Shown here: positions 13,901-23,700 of the stretch, in pieces
Layout of the letters: each line of letters starts with the position of its first letter
How positions within the stretch are numbered: the first letter of the stretch is position 1
From: Eudorina sp. 2006-703-Eu-15
Taxonomy: Eukaryota > Chlorophyta > Chlorophyceae > Chlamydomonadales > Volvocaceae
Direction: 5' to 3'
Assembly: GCA_003117195.1 (NCBI GenBank)
Contig: BDSI01000214.1
Location: forward strand, 1-64,000
DNA: 64,000 nt
Notes under the pieces: generated by a model
Told to the model about the DNA's origin: nothing
Seen by the model: the letters and a program-made list of their open reading frames with translations, nothing else
Database searches by the model: none
Position numbers and translations under genes: made by a program

Positions 13901-14141
13901 CTACTCGTTCCTGTCAACACACTCCAAGACGTTGTACGTGCGCCGCGCTCTGAGGGCATACAACGACCTCTTCACCGACATGGCGGACTTCATGAAGCAG
14001 CTGAAGTTCGACCCGGCGGCGGTGCTGGGAGGCAAAGATCATGGGCACGGCCACCACCATCCAGATGCCCAGCTTCTGACGTTGACTGAAGTGTTGGCGC
14101 GGATGAGCGCGTTTGTAGGCGCCAAAGATAGTCAAAGATAG
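6557..14141 (+). CDS. GT90 / CAP10-domain glycosyltransferase, type II membrane protein
   Basis: Predicted to transfer a sugar (xylose or glucose in characterised GT90 enzymes) to a glycan or protein in the ER or Golgi lumen. Ten exons: 6557-6715, 7664-7830, 9248-9359, 9495-9587, 9900-10181, 10587-10718, 11084-11200, 12338-12369, 13045-13099 and 13833-14141; total 1458 bp, 485 aa, phases continuous. Residues 1-33 are basic (CRRSRRR), followed by one hydrophobic segment at about 34-48 (VVALIMIISLTLIIG), a signal anchor. The CAP10 domain runs from about 109 to 430: NMDADFAPW, DILLPHFGHVYDE, WEKKLDKAIMRAS, WRYLLATDGVTASCRLGKLL, SVVVK then EESPWIEYYYR, and TPGVHYVPFNKDN. A His-rich stretch (HGHGHHH) is near the C-terminus. 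Exons 1 and 2 are less certain than the rest, but their phases fit exactly. Exon 8 is a 32-base micro-exon with a GC donor. Introns carry repeat-family copies. The sugar and acceptor are unknown. Confidence 0.82.
6985..7049 (+). mobile_element. Retroposon 3'-end fragment with CATT tail (copy A)
   Basis: Contains TACACACCGTTGGTCCC, GGGGTCCGCTGTAACG and a tail of about five CATT units. The same end is found at 38991-39130 (minus), 41190-41490 (plus) and 60964-61003 (minus). The copy lies in intron 1 of the GT90 gene. Confidence 0.65.
7887..8065. repeat. Dispersed repeat, AAGGTGGACCC family (copy 1)
   Basis: Begins with GTGACAAGGTGGACCCG and shares long similar stretches, such as TGTTCCAACGGGC and GGACTGCGCACCCATCC, with 42741-42905. 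Shorter pieces occur at 20090-20130 and 54985-55060. This copy is in intron 2 of the GT90 gene. No coding capacity is seen. Confidence 0.75.
8471..8561 (+). mobile_element. 91-bp MITE-like element (copy 1)
   Basis: Starts GTAAGACGC and ends CCGGCTTAC, so its termini are short imperfect inverted repeats of the form GTAAGNCG. The reverse complement matches 15617-15707 over its whole 91 bp with about two differences; a 62-bp internally deleted version is at 11669-11730. It is too short to code. Confidence 0.75.
10951..10991. repeat. (CA)n microsatellite in GT90 intron
   Basis: About twenty uninterrupted CA units. They create long artificial Thr-His reading frames that are not genes. Confidence 0.95.
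11266..11318. repeat. Dispersed repeat with CATCAAGTGCGCT core (copy 1)
   Basis: AATTCGAGCCC, then GGCATCAAGTGCGCTTTTC and GGTGTTAC. Related copies lie at 11547-11592 and 24750-24800. All three are intronic. Confidence 0.7.
11547..11592. repeat. Dispersed repeat with CATCAAGTGCGCT core (copy 2)
   Basis: Same core as 11266-11318 (ATTCGAGC, GCATCAAGTGCGCTCTTC, CGTGTTA), in the same intron and orientation about 280 bp away. Confidence 0.7.
11669..11730 (-). mobile_element. MITE-like element, internally deleted (copy 2)
   Basis: Begins GTAAGCCGGTACGGC and ends GCGTTTTAC. It keeps both ends of the 91-bp element but lacks about 30 bp of the GGTTCCCAACC side. It lies in intron 7 of the GT90 gene. 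Confidence 0.65.
11977..12172. repeat. 70-bp AT-rich direct duplication
   Basis: The 70 bp at 11977-12046 recur almost exactly at 12103-12172 (both include GATGTTATACACTAATTATT), separated by 56 bp. The duplication lies in the AT-rich part of intron 7 of the GT90 gene. Confidence 0.85.
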
Positions 14142-14789
14142 GTGTCGAGCGAGAAGACATACAATGTGTATGTGGTCCTCGCGTACGCGCCCGAGCATCG
14201 GCGGCGGCATCAGCTAAATAGTTCCGCTACGTACAGTATTCCTCGCTCGCTGGTTCGTTTGTGTGGTGCGGCTCCGTATATACCCGCTGATTGCTGGGGC
14301 TCGTAGATTATTTATGTATGGTCGCTCGCTCGCCCATGCCCTAAACAAGCTACTTCAAGAGTGGTCATTTTTCTTGCGTTTTGTGGTGCATCTACATGGG
14401 AAAAAGCAAGTAGGGCATTGGAATCTCTTCCCACGGGTAGTGCGTGACGGGTCTGGGTTGCATCAATACGGGGGACCCTGCCTACCTGCTGCTGGCTTCA
14501 CTCCAACACACACACGCGTCATGCCCTGCTGGGGCCCACGCACACCCCCGGCCATCCGTGCTGGGGCCGACCCGCGGGGTGTGATGACGGGCCTGAGTTG
14601 CATCGGAACGGGGGACCCTGATTGTCTTATTGCATTTGTGTACAAAATGCCTGTATGTCCTATTACATTTGTGTGAATCTTTACCGGATAAGATCGATCA
14701 TTGCTTGCTCAATCGAGTTTGCCATAGACCGACGAAAGAGGGACGCACACGGACGGTTACAGTATTTTATGGCCGTGTCTGCTGGTACA

Positions 14790-14830
14790 TTATTAATAAG
14801 GATGTTACAGCGAACCCCGCAGGTCATCAC
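14790..14830 (-). mobile_element. Retroposon-tail fragment, AATAAGGATGTTACAG type
   Basis: TTATTAATAAGGATGTTACAG followed by CGAACCCCGCAGGTCATC is the reverse complement of the end seen at 40925-40992. Only the terminal part is present. Confidence 0.5.
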
Positions 14831-15616
14831 CATGCACCGCATAAACGATAATCCCTATATATATATATAATGTACCTCCGGTATATCATCGCGCAACAAT
14901 AATTGATTATTTGGCCAAATGACATAATAACGCGCAAAACAAATAATTCCGGCCAGGCCTGCGCGAAGTTGTAAAATAATCCTAAGGGGGCCTGCGAGAA
15001 AGTATTCCCCCTTCTCCACCGCCGCCCCCCGCTTTAGGAGCACCGTCAGTACGTCGTGTCGGTACCTCCCGCTTTGAAGCTGAAACTCTTCTACGGTGAT
15101 GTACGTAACTCGTGTCGGCTTATACTGTAGCTGCAAATAGCGCATAGCCACCGATCTAACTAACCTTTCGTTCTTGACACGCTGCGCGAATTCAAAAACA
15201 TAATTCCCAGGAGCCCTACCTGCGCAAAGTTACAAAATAATTCCTTCCAGCCCTGCGCAAACTTGCAAAATAATTCCAAAATCTAGGGGTGCGTGATGAT
15301 ATCCCTGAGGTACGGTATACATATAATAATCCATGGCACGCAGGCATACGTACAAAACCCCATAAGAAAGGAAAGGGTGTCGGGGGACGACTGCACCCGC
15401 CGCCGGCTATAACGGCGATATAGGTACCTATGCTACCTTCGCATAACGAAATAAATATACATGAATAAGGGGTCATCATTGTGGATAAACCAGGCGGCTA
15501 CCTGCGCTGAGTTCCTGCATGAGCCAACTAGCTAATAGGCGAATGCTGTTCCATACTGCGTGTATATCAACGGAGCAGATGAATAGAAATCCTCTCGAGC
15601 AAGATACCTAAATAGT

Positions 15617-15707
15617 GTAAGCCGGTACGGCAATGCGCCGTACAGACGCTCACAATATAGGGAGCCCAAATGGGTTCCCAACCATCCGGTAAGCCTTTGC
15701 GTCTTAC
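15617..15707 (-). mobile_element. 91-bp MITE-like element (copy 3)
   Basis: Reverse complement of 8471-8561 with about two mismatches over 91 bp. Its end plus flank (TTTGCGTCTTACAAATGGTA onward) is duplicated again at 15727-15750. Confidence 0.8.
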
Positions 15708-16505
15708 AAATGGTATCGAGACCAACTTTGCGTCTTACAAATGGTATCGATGTCTCTGGACACCCCCATTCTGGACATGTCATACAAGACATCGCTTAGC
15801 ATCTTCCATTAGCAACTAATGTTCCGCCGCGTAGAAAGTCTAGCCTACCAACGCCGACTAAGAAACCTGTAGATCCTAAGGTAATGAAGACTCCCTCTTA
15901 CGGTTAGGTCTTACAAATAGCCCCGATCAGGAGATGCGCCGGCGCGCTCCGGAACCGGGACCACCGAACGGAACCGAGCAAGGAACCTAACCAGACAGTG
16001 CGCCGGACGTACACCATATCAACAATCATCACTTCGGGGTTGTGCGCGTTGGTTGCTTGGGAAAGCATTACATATATAGAGCGAGCGTATAGAGTTAGCG
16101 TGCATAGGACGGACCTCCCCAGATTAACCCGATTGAATCAACAAAGTAACGTGTATACACAACAACTGCATATGTCTAAAGTAAGGGCGGCCACGCCACG
16201 CGAAGAGCGAGCCCGAGTGACAGCGAACGAAATCATCAGTGCCATCAGATGCCTCACTCGCTCTGACATTCACACGACGCACGACGGATCGATGCATGCT
16301 GAAATGCTGCGTATTTATCTTTGCTTGCATGCTTGATTGGTGGAAACGACTTTATCTGGAGGGCACACATCGCTTCTTGCTTGTTGCTTGCTGCGGACTG
16401 CGGAAAGCGACCGAGTAGACCGAGTACACAACCGAAAGAGTCCTTCAGCGCAGAAATCAAAAATACCACTGAGTATGTAAATATATGTGAACCATGAGTG
16501 GGCAC

Positions 16506-16737
16506 GTCATATTTTAAATAATTTATTTATGCATGTTCCCATCCAAGAACTGGTCATTAAATTAATGTACGCAAAGGAAGTAAGACGTTTGTTTGCATGC
16601 GTACAATTTATTTTACGTACAGTCATATTTTAAATAATTTATTTCATGTTCCTATCCAAGAACTGGTCATTAAATTAATGTACGCAAAGGAAGTACGTAA
16701 GACGTTTGTTTATATGCGTACAATTTATTTTACGTAC
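16506..16737. repeat. 116-bp tandem duplication
   Basis: Two adjacent copies, 16506-16621 and 16622-16737, share GTCATATTTTAAATAATTTA, CCAAGAACTGGTCATTAAAT and ACAATTTATTTTACGTAC. They differ by a few substitutions and small indels, so the duplication is fairly young. Non-coding. Confidence 0.9.
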
Positions 16738-17167
16738 ACATACACTTCACCGTTCTCTGCGTACCCTGCTGGCTTAATTCTTGCTTTATTTGGCATGCCC
16801 GCAATGAGACCTTACTTTTTTTCGCTCCGGAATTATGCTGATTAGATTAACATTGTATATATGTAGTGTATGTGACAGTGGTCAGCAGCATCATTGTGTG
16901 CTTCCGTTTGAGTGTACTTCAGTGCGCGAATGGATACATACGATAATGCGAACGTGACTGTGGTACTATCGCCGCACCCATTCCATCGAGCGAGCTGCGG
17001 ATTGCTTGCAATCTGAAGCAGGGTTACGTAACCAAGACACCGTCGCCGTTGGACTTGTTTTGTAGGACTTGGTATTCATACATTGCATGCAGTAATTGGG
17101 CTTCATAGCAATTGTCTACAGCATACATTTGTATTCATGTACTTTTACTCTGTTTTGCTCTAAGACC

Positions 17168-17482
17168 ATGCCTGAGTGGAGGCTTTACACAGAAGCTGTA
17201 CTAGCTGTACATGTCTCGAGCGCCAATCAATGCATCGATCGAGGCAATCTATGCATCGAGCATGCATCTAGAAACCCCGACAAACATGGCTTATTGTTCC
17301 TCAAATACTACGAAAACATAGCGGATTATTCTGCTGAGTACGTCCGACATGCATGCACCGTCGCTCGGACATACAGCGAGATCTACGAGCGAGATGTCTG
17401 TCTTGAACGAGCCAGACATGCATGTCTGACTGCATGTACACGCACGAGGTGTATGTATGTACTTTCTAGGAAGGCTACGTAA
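17168..17482 (+). CDS. Orphan ORF, 104 aa, Cys-containing, unknown
   Basis: An ATG-started frame of 104 codons whose product begins MPEWRLYTEAVLAVHVSSAN. It is less repetitive than surrounding frames and contains several widely spaced cysteines (CIDRGNLC, HACTVAR, DVCLERARHACLTAC), faintly like four-helix Cys-rich proteins. No family can be assigned. It ends 260 bp before the copper oxidase start and could be a chance ORF or part of an unrecognised transcript. Confidence 0.2.
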   Translation: MPEWRLYTEAVLAVHVSSANQCIDRGNLCIEHASRNPDKHGLLFLKYYENIADYSAEYVRHACTVARTYSEIYERDVCLERARHACLTACTRTRCMYVLSRKAT

Positions 17483-17742
17483 CCAGGTGAGTTACATACC
17501 GGTGATGTTTGTAAGGCCATCAGTATTTTGGTTCATTACAACAACCATTTCTGCAGGTGTTATGCATCCATAAAAAACCAAGGAGTATTCAGAGCAGAAG
17601 TCCAAGCAACATTCACGACCGAACAACTTGACAGTTGGCCGAGTATCGAGCTGTCTGCCTTGCTTTCTTGCTGGTCGTCTAGTTAGCTGCGGACTGTCTT
17701 CGTACCTTCGCGCTTCGAATTTAAAACACACAACGGCAGGCA

Positions 17743-20700
17743 ATGACGCTTGCCAGCAGAGATTTATATCGGCGGCCCGCTGCTGCGTCGCCTTGGCCGC
17801 CGTCCCTCCGACCTAGCATCAGTAACAGAAGCGTGTTGCTCGTGCTGCTAGCTGGCTCTCTGCTGCATCTCCTCCACGCCCTTGCGGCGGCTGCACCGAC
17901 CGGCTCACAGGTACGGACTGGTCAGCGCGCGTCGGCCTCCGCGTGGCAGGCAGGTTGGGGCGCGGCCCCGCCGCGGCGGTGCGTATGTTCGCACGCACAT
18001 ACATACAAAGGTGGAAGCAATGGTTGGTCTGCTGCACACACGTGCCTGCCTGCACAGCTAACGCCCGACGCGCAGTTGATACCATCATCCTCAGCTACAT
18101 ACGTAGCTTGCTTGTCTCGGCGTCCTCAGATGACGGGTGCTGCAGATACAATTGCATTGTGAGCTTAGCGGCAACGGGTGGGCGCGTGTGTAGGTTCAGC
18201 GAGCCTCACTGCCTCTGTGTCAGTTAGGGTGCGTGTTAATCACAGTTGAAGTAGTGGTATGTTGTAGTAGCAACCAGCCCACGCAATCGATGATTATGGA
18301 CGCGTGTACGCACGCACGTACGTACGTCCCGCCCATCCATCCCCGCCGTTCGGCCTTTGCTCGCTTGATTGTCCTTTCTGGGTCCCGACCGTTGAACGTA
18401 ATGTATGTAGGTGCACGGCTCGCACATTGTCCTTCGAGGACGAGCCCTGCAGCAACAGCAGCAGCAGCCAGCTGCCACGTACCAAGACATCGGCATGCGC
18501 GCCCCCGTTATCGCCATTGGCATGGCTTCCGTGCCGGGGACCCGCAAGTACCTGCTGACGCACCGGGGCACGAGCCCAACCGACGCAAACATCTTGGGCA
18601 CCGTTGACATAGACGCCAACAAGGTACGTACGCAACAAAGCGATCGATGGTACGCGTTGTAAGTTGCATAGTGACCCGTGATATATATAATTATAAGAGA
18701 GTGATTTAAAAATAGGAAAAGATATACATATTTGGCGTACTCTCCTGAACGTGAGGATCCCAGTAATGTTGCATATAATACCTTAACGATACCTTAGGTG
18801 CCGTGGTAGGGGCGGATGATGATGATTCTAGGGAACTAGTAATTACGTTATACAAGCAAATAACTGCAGTAGCTGAAGTTACTATAGTAACAGCTTCTGC
18901 TGTAGCAGAAGTAGCTACTTCTGCTACAGCAGAAGCTGTAAACTTAAATGAATTGAAATGCATATTTGCTATGGATACATGGGAAGTTACATATATGTAT
19001 ATATGTAAGTATATAAAAGATTTCTTAAACCCCTAAATATATGTAGAAGCAGTGCACAAGTTGGCATGTATTCCTAGCCAAACATGGCCGCCGACGCCAG
19101 CAGCTGACAGGTTCGTTGTAGAAAAGGAATGTCACGCAGCCCGCCACTTGCCGTGTCCCGCACGGATCTACTTAGTCAGTACAGGAACAGAAACGTCCAT
19201 CACATCATATTATGACATGATCATGTCATCAAAAATAAGTCATGCCCATTTCCAAAACGCAGACCGTCCCAATGAGGTCCCAGTTTGAGCATTTTTGCTC
19301 CGGCCAGCTGGTGCTGGGCGACGGCAGGCCCATCCTGGTTGGAGGTTACCATAAAAACCTGGTCATGGCTGACGGCCGGGACGTCATTTCCGTGAGTAAC
19401 AAACTAGTCCTGAGACAGATAGATGCCACATGCAGACGTGTGTGGTTCGACGAATATATGACGTTATGTCGGTGACCTATCCACATGTCCTTACACATGT
19501 TTCATTGCACGCACAGGAATACTTTCGCTCGTCGCTGTACGTAGCCGTCGATAGCTTGGCTGCAGCCAGTTATTGGTTCTTGCCCGTACCGACGTTCTTT
19601 CGCGTTCATACCGACGTTCGTTAATGGCAAACGAAGCTCCTGCTGCCAGAAACATGCATGCAGTTGCCCCAACAAATGTCTGAATGTAATGCAACTACCA
19701 GGCATACGACGAAGCCACAAGTACGGCGTATAAGCTTGCTAGAATGAGGTTGCCAAGGTGAGCACGGCGGGCACGCTATCAAAATACGCATGTCAGGTCG
19801 TCTTCACATAGATTACGTACATACACTCACTCTGCTGCTGATGATGCCATCGATCGCGGACGATTTGAGGTAATATATACGTGGTTCCTAATGCAAAAAA
19901 CGATTGATAGCTGTTGCATGGGAGACGTATCACCTACTTTGCTTCTGCCTCAGCCACTTCAGATGACCGCGGGATGGTATGGTTCCTTACTTTCGTACGA
20001 TGCCGTTGTTCACAGGTGGTACCCCACCGCGACGTGGCTTTCGAGCGGAATGGTGAGCAGGAATAACTGTTGCCATGTTGTCACTATGTAATGTAACCGT
20101 TACAAGGCAGGTGGACCCGTATCCCTCTGTCGTCACTATGTCCCGATGAACAAGTAGGGGTCGGCTTCCTCGAAGCCGGAAAAGGGCGGGGCCCCCTATA
20201 ATCCGTACAGGCCGCTTGCTTTAGAAGGAAAACTCTATTACCGCGCAACAGTGTGAGAGAGTGAAAGGTTGCCATTGGGGGTGTCGTTGATGTTGAAGGG
20301 GGATCGGCGTGCATAGATTCACCAAGCCCAAACACGTCGGCAGCCCCGAAACCATCCTGCAGTACACGCCGCCGGCGACGGCGGTCACCGTATCGGCACT
20401 ATGGTAACGATAGTCGCCTCTCGCTGCACTACCACATCCGTCTGTCAAGCAGATGATCACAAAGCAAGCTTGAAGCATCCTTGTTTTGCCGTGAAACTGT
20501 AGTTGTTTGGTCCGTCGGCAGGCATGCAACCCTTCAGTTGCACGCCCGCAGCAGACGTGAACCTCTAAAGTTTGCTATCAATAGTTACATAGCAAATGTA
20601 AGGCAAAAACAGGGTGCGAAAAAGCCGCGGTGAGACCCCTTCCTATATTTTACTGTAATCCATTGCACGCCCAGGATCAGTTGTTCTAAAACTGAACATG

Positions 20701-23700
20701 TTGCAGGTGCTGATTGTGGGCGGTACAGCTGAACTTGACATCGGCCCTCCGCTTCCGTACGCCGAGCTCTTCGACCCCCAAAACCCTGGCGCAAATACTA
20801 CTATCGTCCCAATGCCTCTGCATTTCAGGAGGTCCGCCGGCAATAATTGGTAAGTGAAAATACTATTACAATATAAGCATCCGTTCATCGCACTGCGTGG
20901 GGGCGGGAAATATATGATTTCAATCGAAGCAATAATGCCACACGCATGTACAACAAAACGATCATTTGTTACAAGTGCATCAGGGGAATATTGGGACTCA
21001 AATCCCCGACTGCTGAGATGGGTTTGTATGCATACATTGGCAGGCCTGAGTTTCCTGGGCGGGAACATGTGCAACCGTGTGATATGCAATTGCGATAGTT
21101 AAGAGACAGTGATTGCTGAGCACAGTGGCGTTCGAGCACATTTCGTGCCTTACGATAGATAGACTGTTTAACAAATGCAACACGTCTGAAATTTTACAGG
21201 CCGTATATACTCAGTGTCACGCTGTGTTTACACGGCCGTGTAAGCGAAAAAAACACCTGGATAGCTATTTACCGAAGGTGTATGCACGGAATTACAGCAC
21301 ATACCCGACGTACAAAATTACAGACGCACGAGTACTCAGTAATGTCACCGCGGCGGTTATATATGGTCCACATCAATCACTAACAAGGTTAATGCAGACA
21401 GAGGTTGCAATACCATCATATATGTCGCACCCTGGTTGGCTCTACTTCATTCATTGCCTTAATTTTCTCAAGCATCGGGCTGCTTGCTTGCTTGCACGAA
21501 AATCGAACGTCGTGCATCCCACCCTTGCGTGTGTGTACCCTCGTACGCGTACATACGCAGGTTCCCGTTCATCAATGAACTACCGCGAGGTAAGCAGACA
21601 GGCCGGAAGAAAAGGACTGGCTGCATTCGTACATTTCGTTACACGCAGGAAGGGATTATTGCGTGCAGCGCCACACGTAGTGCTCCGGGTCAAGCAAAAT
21701 AAACATCAAGCAAAATAAACACTGTTGTTTTCGTTTCACCGGGTCTACCGGGTCAAGCAAACTGCTGTTTCGTTTCATGCCCCTTGCTAGCATGGATGTA
21801 TAATCACCACATGCATAGAGCATATGGTCGGTCATCACACACACCGGCAACGTATTTTATTATTAGTACATGTATGACCACGCAGTTGGCTTGAGCAGGG
21901 GTCAGGCAGGGGCGTGCACCGGACGTCCCGGCGCGCGGCGGGGGCCACCGGTCCGTCCTATGTCTGGCTAGCTCCGCATGGATGGGGCGGGGAGGGGAAG
22001 GTGTGGAGGGCGGCGAGCAAGGATGCCACACGGGCGGGTCATGTGCACGTGTGTAGATAACTATGTTTTCGTTTGTATTTTGTAATGATATAATTTGAAT
22101 GTGTAGTGGAATAATTGGACTTCCTGTTAAAATAAATACTATTACAAGTATAAATTTGTAATTTATGTAACAGTATCATTTTATGTATGTACGTTTCCAA
22201 ACCATATGCAACCTATCTACTAGCTCTATTTCAATCGACATCCATGCAGGCGAGATCCTCTGGTGGGGCAACCGAGGCGGCAGTATCACCACCACAAACT
22301 GGACGCTCGTGAGGGATTTGCCGCCCCTGCCGGCTAATTACACGTAAGGACGACGTGTGCAAGCTACAACTGCTTTGCCTGCTTAAAGATCATTAGAGTA
22401 CAAATAATATACGTTACATGTGCTGGTGCATGTATGTCAACCGTCGGCGGCGGGCGGGAACGTGCTAAACAGACCGATGACCGATCTGCAGGTTCGACAC
22501 CATGTACAAGTACACAGCCGCCATCACGCTACACGCACTGCAACCAGATGCCAGCGGCGCATACAACGCCTTCACGCTGCAGATCTTCGGAGGAGCGGTG
22601 CGTACGTGCGTACAAACGCAACGAAGTCTCCAAGGCCGTGTGTCGTCTTGCTCGCTCAGTCTACGTATCTTCTCGGTCACCGCTAGCTAGTGCGGTTTCA
22701 GAGTCCTCCTGTGTAAATCCGCGCGCGTCGTCGTTTATTTCGGCATGCTGTACGTGGGTCGTAGTTATTATCGCCGTATGTATATATGTCATAGAATAAT
22801 GTCGGTCACACCGACCCGCCCGAATACCCGAAACATGATGGATTGTGCGCACCCGTGCGTCTGTCGGTGCGTATGTACGTACGGACGTACGTGGTATTTA
22901 AAGCCCGCACAAAATAATAAAATGCACATATATGCCAAGTGTTTGCTTGGTGCTTTGTTACTGTTCCTCGCTGGCGTACGCACCACTATTGTTTTCCACG
23001 CACCAAAACTTAGGGCGTGGGCAACATGAATTCTTAGGACGACGGGAGCATCAATTGACGTCGAATAACGAACGGCCTAATGACTGCTGGACCCCAATGC
23101 ACCTCGTACGTGTGTATGTAGCCGCGGACCCGAAGCGCCACCACGGACGCCAGTAGGCTTGCCCTGCGCCTGGATTTCTGGTACTGCGGCCCTCGCTTGA
23201 GGGACATCTGCGACGGAGGGTGAGGAATGCTTGCTGTGTTTAGTGATTTGATAGTATCTATGTTTTTCGCTCTTCGTTATCAAATGTAATAGCGGATTTC
23301 ATTGCTACAATGGATGAGTGAAAGGACGTAATCCCCGGTAGGTGGAGCAAAGTTGATGAACCCGTCACGCTGTTGTCCGCCGTACGTGTAATGCAGTTGG
23401 ATCGTCGAGGACATGGGCGGACGCCGCGTGATGGGAGACGCAACAGGTCGGTGCGAGCAAGCCGCTATATAGATGGTGTCTCCCGGATCGGTTATGGTTG
23501 ATTTAGTTGATTTCGTGTTGCTTGCCCGTTCTATGATGCCCCTAAGCAGTTGCTTGCTCCGTCCAACACGCAAACGAATGCAAGTATTCGTTCACGCATG
23601 CATAAGATGATGAAGTAATATGCGATGACGGAAACGTTCGTTGTTCCATCTAATGGTTCCCCCGCCAGCCATGTCGATGTCGTTTGGTCAACGATGGACC

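Larger units (their letters stand above)
14142..17742. other. Intergenic between GT90 and copper oxidase genes
   Basis: Holds a retroposon-tail fragment (14790-14830), near-duplicate GGGGGACCCTG segments near 14466-14480 and 14608-14622, two CCTGCGCAAA...AAAATAATTCC repeats near 15218-15280, a MITE-like copy (15617-15707), a 116-bp tandem duplication (16506-16737) and one orphan ORF (17168-17482). No other coding evidence was found. Confidence 0.6.

Noticed and set aside
18803..19036. ORF rich in Ala, Val and Thr (AVAEVATSATAEAV)
   Set aside because: It is the translation of the intronic palindrome and its surroundings. No conserved oxidase block is missing there, and skipping it keeps the phase.
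21113..21718. 201-codon ORF inside the copper oxidase gene
   Set aside because: It spans an intron and crosses micro-exon 7 in the wrong frame; no domain is recognisable.
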